Notes: generated from the letters alone by a model not told the origin. Shown: positions 34,451-43,489, numbered from the stretch's first letter. The stretch: DNA of 64,000 nucleotides from Bacillus_BD sp963787345 (GCA_963787345.1 CAWBCW010000011.1:816442-880441), one strand, 5' to 3'. A program made the numbers and translations.

Positions 34451-35875
34451 GTGTATGTGACTTTACCGTTTCTGTCAGAGGATTCAATTAAATTAGATGC
34501 TCACGTGAATGAAGAAGTTGGGAAGTCCCAAAACGGTAATGAAAGCATTCAATCATCCAAAATGGAAGAAAAGTCTTTCTCTGTCAACACAAGTCTTCCA
34601 TATCAAAGGTTATTAGAAAACTATGAACACTTAGTAAAGGCAAACATCGTTCTACAAAAATTAATTGCCGAGTTTATTAAGGGGAATTCGATAAATAGCA
34701 TCATAAAAGAGTTTTATAACCTGACTGAACTTTCAGGTGTCATTTATAATGTTCATGGGCATATTATCGCTTCTGTTGGGGTAGAGAGTTTGTCTAAAGG
34801 ACTGTCACCAGATATACTTTTTCAATATATAGGAAACAGGTCGGTGAATACGCCAATTGAAGCAGTACAAATGATCAAACGAAGTCACGACTGTTTTTAT
34901 TTTATCTCTAAAGCCTTCTTTTTAAATGAAAAAAAAGCGGGATATTGTTGTGTCATTTTGAAAGAGGATGATGAACCTTGTCTGGAATTTGTTCTAAAGT
35001 TGATTGAACAGCTTTCTATCGTTTGTTCGCTCGTTTTTTTAAATGAAAAAACAAAAATAGATTCTTCCGAACAGATGAAAAGTATATTTTTAAAAGACAT
35101 TATCACTGGACAATTTAATTGTGAAGATGAAATGATTGCTAAAGCAGGTTTATTCCAGTTTAATTTAAGACGGCCTTTTTATATCTGTTTTTTAGGTTAT
35201 GAATTTGATCAGAATAATTTTCCAAGTGAAGTTGTTTTTGGTCGTGAAATGATCGAGTGCATTAAGTTTCTTAATCACCAGAATAAAATTCAGATGCTCA
35301 TAAATCACGAAGGGCACCATATCTATTTATTTGTAAATAAGCAATTTAACGATGGGCAAGAAAAGAAGCTATTTTTTACTTCATTCATTGATCATTTAGC
35401 TGCTCGTTTTCCTGGTTCACACTTTTATATGGGCATTAGCAGCCAAACGGATACGATATTAAAGGCACCGAATGCGTATAAAGAAGCAAAAATGGCGAAG
35501 CGAATGATTACATCCCATAAGCAAGTTATTTTTTATGAGTCACTAGGGATGATCGGGTCATTATTAAATCAACAAAATGAACATGAAGTCAGAAGTCTGG
35601 CACATGCGTTACTTAATCATTTAGATTATAATGATCAAAAAAATTTCGATTTAGTGAAAACGCTTTATTTCTTTTTAGTGAATGGAGGTAACTTGGAGAA
35701 AACGGCCGAAGAACTCTCTTTATCTATTAGCGGTTTACGGTATCGAGTTCAAAAAATGGAAGAGGTATTGCAAAAGGATGTTCGCAATCCGGTCAACAGC
35801 TGTCAACTACTTATGGCGATCCAAGCACTAATTCTGTTAGGAGACTTAGAAATTAATAATATTTTAGAATACTAA
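34451..35875 (+). CDS. PucR/CdaR-family transcriptional regulator
   Basis: Regulator with a C-terminal PucR-type HTH (GGNLEKTAEELSLSISGLRY at about residues 418-437, then RVQKMEEVLQ). The central region is GGDEF-like as in CdaR (YMGISSQTDTILKAPNAYKE). The N-terminal sensory region (residues about 50-200) includes SGVIYNVHGHIIASVG, typical of GAF/PAS-like input. Probably senses an aromatic and controls this operon, since it is its third gene. Start is uncertain: GTG at 34451 after AAAAGGTTGGTGG is preferred over TTG at 34439. About 474 residues. Confidence 0.8.
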   Translation: MYVTLPFLSEDSIKLDAHVNEEVGKSQNGNESIQSSKMEEKSFSVNTSLPYQRLLENYEHLVKANIVLQKLIAEFIKGNSINSIIKEFYNLTELSGVIYNVHGHIIASVGVESLSKGLSPDILFQYIGNRSVNTPIEAVQMIKRSHDCFYFISKAFFLNEKKAGYCCVILKEDDEPCLEFVLKLIEQLSIVCSLVFLNEKTKIDSSEQMKSIFLKDIITGQFNCEDEMIAKAGLFQFNLRRPFYICFLGYEFDQNNFPSEVVFGREMIECIKFLNHQNKIQMLINHEGHHIYLFVNKQFNDGQEKKLFFTSFIDHLAARFPGSHFYMGISSQTDTILKAPNAYKEAKMAKRMITSHKQVIFYESLGMIGSLLNQQNEHEVRSLAHALLNHLDYNDQKNFDLVKTLYFFLVNGGNLEKTAEELSLSISGLRYRVQKMEEVLQKDVRNPVNSCQLLMAIQALILLGDLEINNILEY

Positions 35876-35987
35876 ATTAAAGATTTAGACTCTGAAATGG
35901 AAAGGTTGGCTAACCTGCTTGAAGAAGTCTCTTATTCCGTAGAATAGTCAGCGCAGAGAACATAGGTTAGTTGATTTTTCCACAAAA

Positions 35988-36027
35988 AGCAGATGGATTT
36001 TCTTATGAAACCATTCTGTTTTTTTAT
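35988..36027 (+). terminator. Weak terminator after the PucR gene
   Basis: Imperfect stem AGCAGATGG / CCATTCTGTT with a T-run (TTTTTTTATTT). The rest of the 264-base gap (35876-36139) shows nothing else clear. Confidence 0.5.
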
Positions 36028-36139
36028 TTAACGGGAGTTAGCCAGATTAATATTTAAAACACTTTATTTATGATATTATTATAAGGATTTGTTTCTACAT
36101 CAAGGGTCCTTCTTAAGACCAATTTAAGGAGGGAGATAA

Positions 36140-36874
36140 ATGGGACATAAGGGTCTTGAGTTGAATCCCAAATACGTATCTAATGCAGATGAAAGTTTTT
36201 GGCAAGGTGTGAAGGATTGTGTGCCGACTTTACTAGGCTACTTAAGTATTGGCTTTGCTGCGGGGGTTGTAGAGAAAACGGCTGGGCTTAGTATTGTGGA
36301 GATTGCTTTAATGAGTCTTCTCTTATACGCAGGTTCAGGTCAATTTATTGCAGCTGGAATGATTGCAGCTAGTAATCCAATTTCTGCGATTATTTTTACT
36401 GTTTTTTTTATCAATTTACGTCACTTGCTATTAAGTGCAGCGATTGCTCCATACTTTCAACACCTCTCACCTCGCAAAAATCTGGTTGTCGGTTCATTGT
36501 TAACAGATGAGACATTCGGGGTCGCTATTAATCATGTCCAAAATAAGAAACGGGCTAGTTATAAATGGATGATTGGATTAAATATTACGGCGTATTTAAA
36601 TTGGTTTATCGCCAACATTGCAGGAGGATTTTTAGGCCAATGGATTCCAAATCCTGAAGCTTTCGGCCTCGATTTTGCTTTGCCTGGTATGTTTATAGGT
36701 CTCCTTGTGATCCAAATCCTTAGTCAAAAGAAGTATTTTGTGGATATTATAGTAGCGTTAAGTGCAGTATTGATTGTTGTCGTTGTGAGCTTTTACTTTA
36801 CTGGCAGTGCTGGGGTCATGATTGCCACAATCTTAGCGTCTACGATAGGGATGGTGATTGAAAGATGGAGGTAA
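36140..36874 (+). CDS. azlC: Branched-chain amino acid exporter large subunit AzlC
   Basis: Multi-pass membrane permease of the AzlC family: GYLSIGFAAGVVEKTAGLS at the N-terminus, GSGQFIAAGMIAA and the conserved FFINLRHLLLSAAIAP. Seven to eight hydrophobic segments in 244 residues. The ATG follows AGGAGGGAGATAA. It overlaps azlD by 10 bases; the two form the exporter. Specificity (Leu/Ile or azaleucine) is by family analogy only. Confidence 0.9.
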   Translation: MGHKGLELNPKYVSNADESFWQGVKDCVPTLLGYLSIGFAAGVVEKTAGLSIVEIALMSLLLYAGSGQFIAAGMIAASNPISAIIFTVFFINLRHLLLSAAIAPYFQHLSPRKNLVVGSLLTDETFGVAINHVQNKKRASYKWMIGLNITAYLNWFIANIAGGFLGQWIPNPEAFGLDFALPGMFIGLLVIQILSQKKYFVDIIVALSAVLIVVVVSFYFTGSAGVMIATILASTIGMVIERWR

Positions 36875-37191
36875 GATGGTCTATTTTCATCATCATCATT
36901 GGCTGTGCACTTGTTACTTTCATTCCACGAGTTTTGCCGTTAATGATATTGAGTCAAATGGAACTGCCGAAGTGGCTCATTCGATGGTTGAAAAATGTCC
37001 CCGTAGCAGTAATGGCTGCATTGTTAGCACAAGAACTTCTTCTTTCGAATGATTCAATTTCTTTAGCAGGGAATGGATTGAAACTATTGGCTGCAACAGC
37101 AGCTTTTATTATTGCAATTATAACTAAAAGCTTACTCGGGACGGTTATGATAGGGATCATTATTATGGCAGTATTAAGGATGATGTTTTAG
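36865..37191 (+). CDS. azlD: Branched-chain amino acid exporter small subunit AzlD
   Basis: 108-residue membrane protein with about four hydrophobic helices; family pattern IGCALVTFIPRVLPLMIL and PVAVMAALLAQELL. Starts within the end of azlC (overlap 36865-36874), using the GATGGAG region, so translationally coupled. Confidence 0.88.
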   Translation: MEVRWSIFIIIIGCALVTFIPRVLPLMILSQMELPKWLIRWLKNVPVAVMAALLAQELLLSNDSISLAGNGLKLLAATAAFIIAIITKSLLGTVMIGIIIMAVLRMMF

Positions 37192-37209
37192 AAATCAGCC
37201 AGAATTAAA

Positions 37210-37258
37210 AGAAGCAGTTTCTATCCATCTAAATAATGGGAAGGAAACTGCTTTTTAT
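37210..37258. terminator. Terminator between azlD and the converging membrane-protein gene
   Basis: Stem AAGCAGTTTC / GAAACTGCTT with a 22-base loop and T-rich tail; also usable from the other strand. Confidence 0.7.
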
Positions 37259-37264
37259 TGAATT

Positions 37265-37636
37265 TTATTTATTAGATTTCAAATTTAATAAAATATTGAT
37301 GGAAAATAATAAGATTGAAATTACTAGTATCGTAGCACTAATAGATAGCAATGGAGTTATAGCAGTTTTACCGTATACAACAAAACCAAGTGCGATCATC
37401 ATAGGAGGTAAAGATAAATTATGAAGCCAAAAGTGTATTTTTGCGAGTTTTGTAGTTGCAGCTTGTTGATAAAGAGTATAAATAATACCAGCAATTGCTA
37501 ATGATACCCATCCTAATAAATTAATGTGAACATGGACGGATGAAAGATGATAATCGTGGGCAATGGACATAAATAATCCAAGTAACACCCCAATCGCAAA
37601 ATACACTGCTGAAATTTTAATTAAACGACTTCCCAT
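37265..37636 (-). CDS. Small four-helix membrane protein, heme-copper oxidase subunit I-like
   Basis: 123 residues with four hydrophobic segments. His-containing motifs SSVHVHINLLGWVSLA and IHFWLHNLSLPP resemble a short piece of cytochrome oxidase subunit I/NorB, as in a family of small Bacillus membrane proteins. Start 37636 follows AAAGGAGGTTTTGTG. Possible heme or redox link, not shown. It converges on azlCD. Confidence 0.65.
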   Translation of the reverse strand: MGSRLIKISAVYFAIGVLLGLFMSIAHDYHLSSVHVHINLLGWVSLAIAGIIYTLYQQAATTKLAKIHFWLHNLSLPPMMIALGFVVYGKTAITPLLSISATILVISILLFSINILLNLKSNK

Positions 37637-37892
37637 CACAAAACCTCCTTTAAAATTAAACTTCGATTAAATATATGCATCGTACTTTTAAAGAAGACTT
37701 TCATCTTATTACTTTTTTCGTGTTCACTTGTTCGTTGGAAAAAACACATCGAATCTTTGCCTGATCTTAATGAGGATATTCATATAATATATATAAAGTT
37801 AATTATAAATGATCGTAAATTTTGGTAGATAAAACGAAGGTATGATAGGGCTTACATTCCTTATTTAATAGGGTTTTAGAAAGGTAAACTCA

Positions 37893-37921
37893 TTGACTTT
37901 CAATCTAGAAAATGGTAAATT
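37893..37921 (+). promoter_or_regulatory. Candidate promoter of the cold-shock gene with long leader
   Basis: TTGACT (37893-37898), 17-base spacer, TAAATT (37916-37921). It implies a 5' leader of roughly 145 bases before the cold-shock ATG, as is usual for csp mRNAs. The remaining gap (37640-37890) shows nothing recognisable. Confidence 0.5.
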
Positions 37922-38073
37922 CTAATTAACCGTTATGCATCGTTTTAGATTTTGCAAGCTGCTTATTCTAAGTATGATCTCAGAGTGAATGAGTAATGGG
38001 AGAAAAGCTATCAACGTTGTAAATGGTAAATTTTTTAATGACTAGTTCTAGTCAGGTAGGAGGATTTTTTAAA

Positions 38074-38274
38074 ATGAAAAACGGTAAAGTAAAATGGTTT
38101 AACTCAGAAAAAGGTTTCGGATTTATCGAAGCTGAAGATGGAAATGATGTATTTGTACATTACTCTGCAATCCAAACTGAAGGTTTCAAGACTTTAGAAG
38201 AAGGTCAAGAAGTTACTTTTGAAGTTGTTGAAGGTGCTCGTGGACCCCAAGCAGCTAACGTTACAATCGCATAA
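38074..38274 (+). CDS. Cold-shock protein (CspA/CspB family)
   Basis: 66-residue single OB-fold RNA/DNA chaperone. RNP1 GFGFIE and RNP2 VFVHYSAI are intact, with the start MKNGKVKWFNSEKGFGF. The ATG at 38074 follows GTAGGAGGA. The closest Bacillus paralogue (CspB, CspC or CspD) cannot be settled by eye. Long 5' leader and a strong downstream terminator. Confidence 0.95.
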   Translation: MKNGKVKWFNSEKGFGFIEAEDGNDVFVHYSAIQTEGFKTLEEGQEVTFEVVEGARGPQAANVTIA

Positions 38275-38289
38275 TTTTATCCATATAGA

Positions 38290-38318
38290 TGCCCATCCGA
38301 TTCGGTTGGGCTTTTTTT
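38290..38318 (+). terminator. Terminator after the cold-shock gene
   Basis: Stem GCCCATCCGA / TCGGTTGGGC with one mismatch and a run of seven Ts. Confidence 0.85.
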
Positions 38319-38449
38319 GCGCAAAATTCCAGTCTTAATATTACTAGAGCGAACGATCAAATACGGCTTGATGATTTTACGCCCAAAAATGAGATTAAAT
38401 GGATATGCTATAATAGATATTCAAATGTAATTACAAGTAGGTGACTTCA

Positions 38450-40342
38450 ATGAGTAAACGTTATTTTACAATAGGAATGGCTGGGCATATTGATCATGGA
38501 AAAACGACTTTAACAAAGGCATTAACAAACGTAGAAACCGATCGCTTAAAAGAAGAGAAAGAACGCCAAATTTCAATTGAACTGGGATTTGCTCCATTAT
38601 ACGAAGATGAGGATATACAAATCTCTGTAATCGACGTTCCAGGGCATGAAAGGTTTATACGGCAAATGATTGCTGGTGTAACAGGAATAGACTTAGTCGT
38701 TCTAGTTGTAGCAGCAGATGAAGGGGTTATGCCTCAAACGAGAGAGCATCTTGAAATTTTAAGATTTTTAGGAGTGAAGAACGGGATTGTAGCGATCACG
38801 AAAATTGATCGCGTAGACGAGGAATTTATTGAATTAGTAAACGATGATATTTTTACTGAGTTAAAAAACACTGTTTTTGAACAGGCACCATCTGTTTTAG
38901 TAGACAGTGTTTCAATGAAAGGGATCAGTGACTTAAAAACATTAATTATAGATACATTAAAGGAACAAGAAATGCGTGATATTCGCGGTGGGTTCCGTTT
39001 GCCGATCGATCAAGTTTTTACAGTAAAAGGACAAGGTACGGTTGTCCGTGGGACAGTTGCTGAAGGACAAGTAAAAGAAGGGCAATTACTTAAAGTAATG
39101 CCGAGGGGATTAGACGCTAGAGTACGACAAATACAAGTCCATCATCAAAATCAATCAGAAGCATTTGCAGGACAAAGAGCAGCTATCAATCTTTCTGGAA
39201 TCTCAAAGGAAGAATTAGAACGAGGAGATGTTCTTGTATCGTCTGAACAATTTATTGTTACAAAGACGATTGATGTAGCTATTAATGTAGTCAGTGATTT
39301 GGATTATATTGTTAAGCAAAGAATGCCGATTAAATGCCACATCGGAACCGCAGAAGTAATGGGGAAAATTGTATTTTTTGATCGGAATGAACTCGAGGGA
39401 GAAAACGATGAAATACTTTGTCAACTTAGACTTGATGAAGAAATTGTCGCAAAACGGGGAGACCGTTTTATTTTAAGGAGACCGAGTCCTTCAGAAACGA
39501 TTGGCGGAGGATGGGTGATTGAACCTCGTGGAGAAAAATATAAATTTGGATATCGGACAATACAACAATTAGAGAAGAAAAAAACCGGAACACCAACAGA
39601 GCGAGTAACTGCGGCTCTCGTAGAAGCGAAGTGCTTGACTCTTCCGGGTCTATTAACGATGACAGCACTTGAAGAAAACGTGATTATGGCTGAACTATCA
39701 AAAGATGATTTTATTTCCATTAATAAAACAGAGTATACGCTTCGTTCCCTTGTTGAGACTTTACAAGAAGAGTTTGCAGATCGAGTTTCCCTCTACCATG
39801 AACAAAATCCAATGAAGCTGGGAATGAATAAAGCTGAGCTGTTCCAGCATCTAGAAAAGGATTATCCAAAAAGTTTATTAGAGTTTGTTCTCCATCATAC
39901 CATTGAAGTAGAACAATTAAAAAGAAAAGGGCAATTTATTGCAATTCCTGCTTTTATTCCTCATGTACCTGAAAATTGGCAGAAGAAAACAGAAAATATG
40001 TTAGCAAAACTTCAAAAAGATGGTTATGATGTTCGTCATTTGGCCGATTATTTCAAAGCGGATGGAATCCCAGATCATTTAAGTAATGAGATGAAACACT
40101 TCCTAGAAGGACAAGGACAAATTGTTTCTTTAGATGACCAGTATTATTGGCACGGAGATGTTTTTCAAGAAGCAGTTAAGTCAGTACGATCTGCAACAGA
40201 TTTAGAGTTTGAAATAAAACACGCAAAAGAGGCATTAGGTTTATCGCGAAAATTTCTTGTTCTGTTTCTTGAAAAGTTGGATGAAATAGGTAAGACGAAG
40301 CGTGTGGAAAATAAACGCATTTGGATTGATACAGGCAGGTAA
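38450..40342 (+). CDS. selB: Selenocysteine-specific translation elongation factor SelB
   Basis: GTPase delivering Sec-tRNA(Sec) to UGA codons at a SECIS element. EF-Tu-like G motifs: GHIDHGKTT, DVPGHERF, TKID. Beta-barrel domains follow (about residues 170-350, including PIDQVFTVKGQGTVVRGTV). The C-terminal half is winged-helix repeats ending in GLSRKFLVLFLEKLDEIG, the mark of SelB as opposed to EF-Tu. 630 residues. Start 38450 follows GTAGGTGACTTCA. No selA, selD or tRNA-Sec lies in the window, so the rest of the system must be elsewhere or missing. Confidence 0.93.
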   Translation: MSKRYFTIGMAGHIDHGKTTLTKALTNVETDRLKEEKERQISIELGFAPLYEDEDIQISVIDVPGHERFIRQMIAGVTGIDLVVLVVAADEGVMPQTREHLEILRFLGVKNGIVAITKIDRVDEEFIELVNDDIFTELKNTVFEQAPSVLVDSVSMKGISDLKTLIIDTLKEQEMRDIRGGFRLPIDQVFTVKGQGTVVRGTVAEGQVKEGQLLKVMPRGLDARVRQIQVHHQNQSEAFAGQRAAINLSGISKEELERGDVLVSSEQFIVTKTIDVAINVVSDLDYIVKQRMPIKCHIGTAEVMGKIVFFDRNELEGENDEILCQLRLDEEIVAKRGDRFILRRPSPSETIGGGWVIEPRGEKYKFGYRTIQQLEKKKTGTPTERVTAALVEAKCLTLPGLLTMTALEENVIMAELSKDDFISINKTEYTLRSLVETLQEEFADRVSLYHEQNPMKLGMNKAELFQHLEKDYPKSLLEFVLHHTIEVEQLKRKGQFIAIPAFIPHVPENWQKKTENMLAKLQKDGYDVRHLADYFKADGIPDHLSNEMKHFLEGQGQIVSLDDQYYWHGDVFQEAVKSVRSATDLEFEIKHAKEALGLSRKFLVLFLEKLDEIGKTKRVENKRIWIDTGR

Positions 40343-40401
40343 GATTGATATCATTTTGATAGTGAATATTAAAAAGAAAAATTTATAAAGGGGATATGAA
40401 G

Positions 40402-40635
40402 ATGAGTAATTGTAAAATAGATCACAGTCATGAAGATGTACAAAAGAAATATCAATCACAAATAGAGTTTTTGCCAAATGAAATGACTCCAATGTTTGAA
40501 TCGTTCTTTTCAAAAGAGCATGCTCAAATTATTTTAAATGAAATGTTTCATTTATTAAAAAAGTATGATTTATCATCAGAACAAGAAAAGGACCAAAGGA
40601 ATAAGCAAATATTGTTACTACTAAATAATAACTAG
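40402..40635 (+). CDS. Hypothetical protein (77 aa)
   Basis: Not recognised. Soluble, helical-looking: begins MSNCKIDHSHEDVQKKY, and the middle has LPNEMTPMFESFFSKEHAQI. Ribosome binding site AAAGGGGATAT suits the ATG at 40402 better than the one at 40396. Follows selB by 59 bases and ends before a strong terminator, so it may be cotranscribed with selB. Confidence 0.6.
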   Translation: MSNCKIDHSHEDVQKKYQSQIEFLPNEMTPMFESFFSKEHAQIILNEMFHLLKKYDLSSEQEKDQRNKQILLLLNNN

Positions 40636-40639
40636 TTAA

Positions 40640-40676
40640 AAAAGGATCTTTTCTATTAGGGAAAGATCCTTTTTTG
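40640..40676 (+). terminator. Terminator after the 77-aa gene
   Basis: Stem AAAGGATCTTT / GAAAGATCCTTT and a T-run. Confidence 0.85.
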
Positions 40677-40677
40677 T

Positions 40678-40836
40678 TTAATGATTTATTTGTTGAGACC
40701 ATTCTTCAACATTCCAAACCTTTGTGATCCAGCCTTCATAAAATTCAGGTTCATGACAGACAAGGACAACCGTTCCCTTATAGGCCTGTAATGCACGCTT
40801 CAACTCTTCTTTTGCAATAACAAATTCCTCATTTTT
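40678..40836 (-). pseudogene. C-terminal remnant of an ABC-F ATPase gene
   Basis: On the minus strand a frame of about 52 codons reads EELKRALQAYKGTVVLVCHE followed by PEFYEGWITKVWNVEEW and a stop. This is the end of the second ATPase domain (post-Walker B helix, switch His) of an ABC-F ribosome-protection type protein. No start, Walker A, signature or Walker B remain; upstream the frame meets a stop immediately. A relic of a deleted gene. The rest of the gap to 41074 is AT-rich without a gene. Confidence 0.75.
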
Positions 40837-41074
40837 TTATCTTATAAGAATTTATCCATTATAACCACAGTAAATTTTTAGAAGCAACGGTCTATTTTTA
40901 AAAGGAAAAACGCTTTAATTAGTATTTTTTTGATCTTTTTCACAAACTCAAATTTTTTTTTTAGTTGCTGTGTAATATTCAAAAAATATATAATTAGACA
41001 ATTTTCGATAAATACGATAAATTAAGACTATAGATAATTAAAATTATTCTAGTATATATAGGGGAGGAATAGAA

Positions 41075-41995
41075 ATGATCCGATATAATAAATTGGGGTA
41101 TCTTGTTTTAAGTGTTACTGATCTTGAAAAATCTTTAGATTTTTATGTAAACACTGTAGGTTTGCAATTTGTAGAACGTGATAATGAAAACGTATACTTA
41201 AGAAGTAGTTATGACCACCATAACTTAATTTTACAACAAGGTTCTGAACCGGGACTAAAAAGAGTTGGATGGGAGCTTGAGAAGGCTTCTCAATTCCAAG
41301 ATGTATTTGACTATTTAACAGAAAAGGGCTTAAATCCGGTTGAATTAAGCGATAAAGAAGCGCAAAAATTAGCACAAGGTAGAACATTACGTTTCCAAGA
41401 TCCATATGTGGGAGTAACGCATGAATTTTATGTTGAAATGATGCAGTTAGGCTTACCATATGAACCAACAAATAAATTAGAAATTGAAACTCTTCTACAT
41501 GTAGTTTTTGAATCTCCACATTTAGAAGAAATGACTGATTTCTTTGTAAACACTTTAAACTTCAAGGTTTCCGATTTCTCTGGGAGAGAAACGAATTTTG
41601 CATGGCTAAGAGCATTTCCAAATAAATGGCACCATACATTTGCCATTACAAAAGGACCTGAAAATAAGTTGAACCACTTAGCTTATAAAGTAAGCAGAGT
41701 AGATGATATCGGCATCCAAGTAAACCGTTTAAACGACCAAGGTGTACCAATTCTATTTGGACCTGGAAGACACCATCCATCAGGAAGTATCTTCTTGTAC
41801 TATGCAGATCCAGACGGTATGGCAATTGAATACAGTCAAGGTATGTCAGAATTTCCTGAAGTAGGCGCAAGAGAACCACGTCGCTTAGAACCAAGTAAGG
41901 AAACAATTGACGAGTGGGGCGGTTCACCACAGCCGGAGTTCGGTAAAGTTGGAGCGTTATTACCAGACGATTCGGTTGAACCAGTTAAAAATTAA
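41075..41995 (+). CDS. Type I extradiol ring-cleavage dioxygenase (VOC), possibly protocatechuate 2,3-dioxygenase-like
   Basis: Two VOC modules. Metal ligands in the C-terminal module: His in LLHVVFESP (about residue 147), His in LNHLAYKV (about 206), Glu in DPDGMAIEYSQG (about 258). 306 residues. It differs clearly from the 33 kb catechol dioxygenase, including an unusual tail (REPRRLEPSKETIDEWGG). The next gene is an ACMSD-like decarboxylase, which suggests a carboxylated catechol substrate (protocatechuate, or 3-hydroxyanthranilate-like). AGGAATAG ribosome binding site. Confidence 0.85.
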   Translation: MIRYNKLGYLVLSVTDLEKSLDFYVNTVGLQFVERDNENVYLRSSYDHHNLILQQGSEPGLKRVGWELEKASQFQDVFDYLTEKGLNPVELSDKEAQKLAQGRTLRFQDPYVGVTHEFYVEMMQLGLPYEPTNKLEIETLLHVVFESPHLEEMTDFFVNTLNFKVSDFSGRETNFAWLRAFPNKWHHTFAITKGPENKLNHLAYKVSRVDDIGIQVNRLNDQGVPILFGPGRHHPSGSIFLYYADPDGMAIEYSQGMSEFPEVGAREPRRLEPSKETIDEWGGSPQPEFGKVGALLPDDSVEPVKN

Positions 41996-42041
41996 GGTTT
42001 ATACATCATAACGAATGAACAGATTACGAGGAGGAAATATT

Positions 42042-43079
42042 TTGTCTAACGAAAAACAATTACGCGTGGATTTTCATGCACATATTATTCCGCATGACTT
42101 TCCAAATTTGGATGAAAAATACGGCGACAATCGATTTCCAACATTAAAGCATACATGTGAATGTGGAGCGGAAATATATAAAGATGGCAAGTCGTTTCGT
42201 AAAATCGAAGATAATGCCTGGGATCCCCAAAAACGTATTGCCCAAATGGATGAAGAGGGCATTGATGTTCAAGTTCTTTCTCCTATTCCAGTAACGTTTA
42301 ATTACTGGGCAGATGCAGAGAAATGTTTAGAGTTATCAATAGCTCAAAATGATTTCATTGCTTCTGTTGTAAAAGAATATCCTACGCGTTTTGCTGGGTT
42401 AGGGACGGTTCCTTTACAAGATGCAGACTTAGCTATTGCGGAAATGGAAAGAGCGATCAATGAACTAGGATTAAAAGGAATTGAAATTGGCAGTAATGCG
42501 AATGGAAAGACCCTTGATGATCCAGAGATTTTAAGATTTATAGAAGCTGCTGCAAAAATGGATGTTCCAATTTTCGTTCACCCATGGGCAACCGTTGGAG
42601 TAGAAAGAATGCCAAGACATAATTTTATGTATTCAATTGGAATGCCATCAGAAACGGCTTTAGCTGCTGCTAGCTTAATTTATAGTGGAATTCTAGAAAA
42701 ATATCCTAATCTAAAGATTTGTTTCTCTCATGGTGGAGGATCATTCCCTTATGTATTAGCTCGTATTGATCAAGCTTGGGAATCTTGGCCAAATACTCGT
42801 ACAACTGAAGAAAAGCCAAGTTACTATGCTAAAAAACTTTATTTTGATACGCTTGTTTATGACCCTACGAACCTGCGATTCATGATTGACAAATTTGGTC
42901 CAGAGAAATTGATTGCAGGATCTGATTATCCGTTTGTTTTACGTGAAGTTCCTTCTGGAAAAGTTGTAGATCTTATCGAAGGTGTTTCAGCTGAGGATAA
43001 ACAAAAAATGTTAGGTGATAATGCAGTTGAATTCCTAGGCTTGCGTAAAGAGGATTATTTAAAAGAATTAGTAAAATAA
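42042..43079 (+). CDS. Amidohydrolase-family decarboxylase, ACMSD-like
   Basis: Metal-dependent TIM-barrel of the amidohydrolase-2 group. RVDFHAHIIPHDF gives the HxH metal site. VHPWATVGVERM, the CFSHGGGSFPYVLARID block and AGSDYPFVLRE (metal Asp) match 2-amino-3-carboxymuconate-6-semialdehyde decarboxylase. 345 residues. TTG start at 42042 after GAGGAGGAAATAT. It lies 46 bases behind a dioxygenase and most likely decarboxylates the product of that enzyme; 5-carboxy-2-hydroxymuconate semialdehyde is a plausible substrate (inference). A strong terminator follows. Confidence 0.85.
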   Translation: MSNEKQLRVDFHAHIIPHDFPNLDEKYGDNRFPTLKHTCECGAEIYKDGKSFRKIEDNAWDPQKRIAQMDEEGIDVQVLSPIPVTFNYWADAEKCLELSIAQNDFIASVVKEYPTRFAGLGTVPLQDADLAIAEMERAINELGLKGIEIGSNANGKTLDDPEILRFIEAAAKMDVPIFVHPWATVGVERMPRHNFMYSIGMPSETALAAASLIYSGILEKYPNLKICFSHGGGSFPYVLARIDQAWESWPNTRTTEEKPSYYAKKLYFDTLVYDPTNLRFMIDKFGPEKLIAGSDYPFVLREVPSGKVVDLIEGVSAEDKQKMLGDNAVEFLGLRKEDYLKELVK

Positions 43080-43087
43080 TCAAATAT

Positions 43088-43127
43088 CAAAAGAGAAAGT
43101 TTCTAAGTTGAGAAACTTTCTCTTTTG
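43088..43127 (+). terminator. Terminator of the dioxygenase-decarboxylase operon
   Basis: Perfect 16-bp stem AAAAGAGAAAGTTTCT / AGAAACTTTCTCTTTT with a 6-base loop. Confidence 0.9.
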
Positions 43128-43216
43128 TGACTTTCTTAAATGTAAATTAATAAAGAACTTTTTCTCAACGTTTCTCACGTTTTAGAAAAAGTTCTCTGTT
43201 TTTTTGGATTCATTTA

Positions 43217-43489
43217 TTATAAACATTGAAAGATAATGTGCTCCTTTATCGTTGGTTTCAACTTAAACATTACGCTGTTAAAAACTTCATTTTTATGGGT
43301 TTGGAGCAAAGCGAGTTTAAATGGAAAAGGTTTAAAAAAGTAATCGATTCTTCGATTAATATATCTAACGATTTGTTCTTTATAAATGAATTTCTTCTGT
43401 GTGATTTTTTCCTGTATTTCACTTGTAATTGAAAAAATAAACTGAATGATCGAGTATTCAGCTTTACCGCAATATTCAACCAATTCCAC
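43217..43489 (-). CDS. Hypothetical protein (90 aa)
   Basis: Not recognised. A GTG start (43489) is preceded by GAGAAGGAGGTTG, a near-ideal ribosome binding site at good spacing, which is the main reason to accept it. Begins MELVEYCGKAEYSIIQFIF; rather basic, no clear membrane helix. Converges on the terminator at 43127. Confidence 0.5.
   Translation of the reverse strand: MELVEYCGKAEYSIIQFIFSITSEIQEKITQKKFIYKEQIVRYINRRIDYFFKPFPFKLALLQTHKNEVFNSVMFKLKPTIKEHIIFQCL

Noticed and set aside
43226..43432. 68-codon plus-strand frame opposite the 90-aa hypothetical gene
   Set aside because: No ribosome binding site, whereas the minus-strand frame has a near-ideal AAGGAGG.
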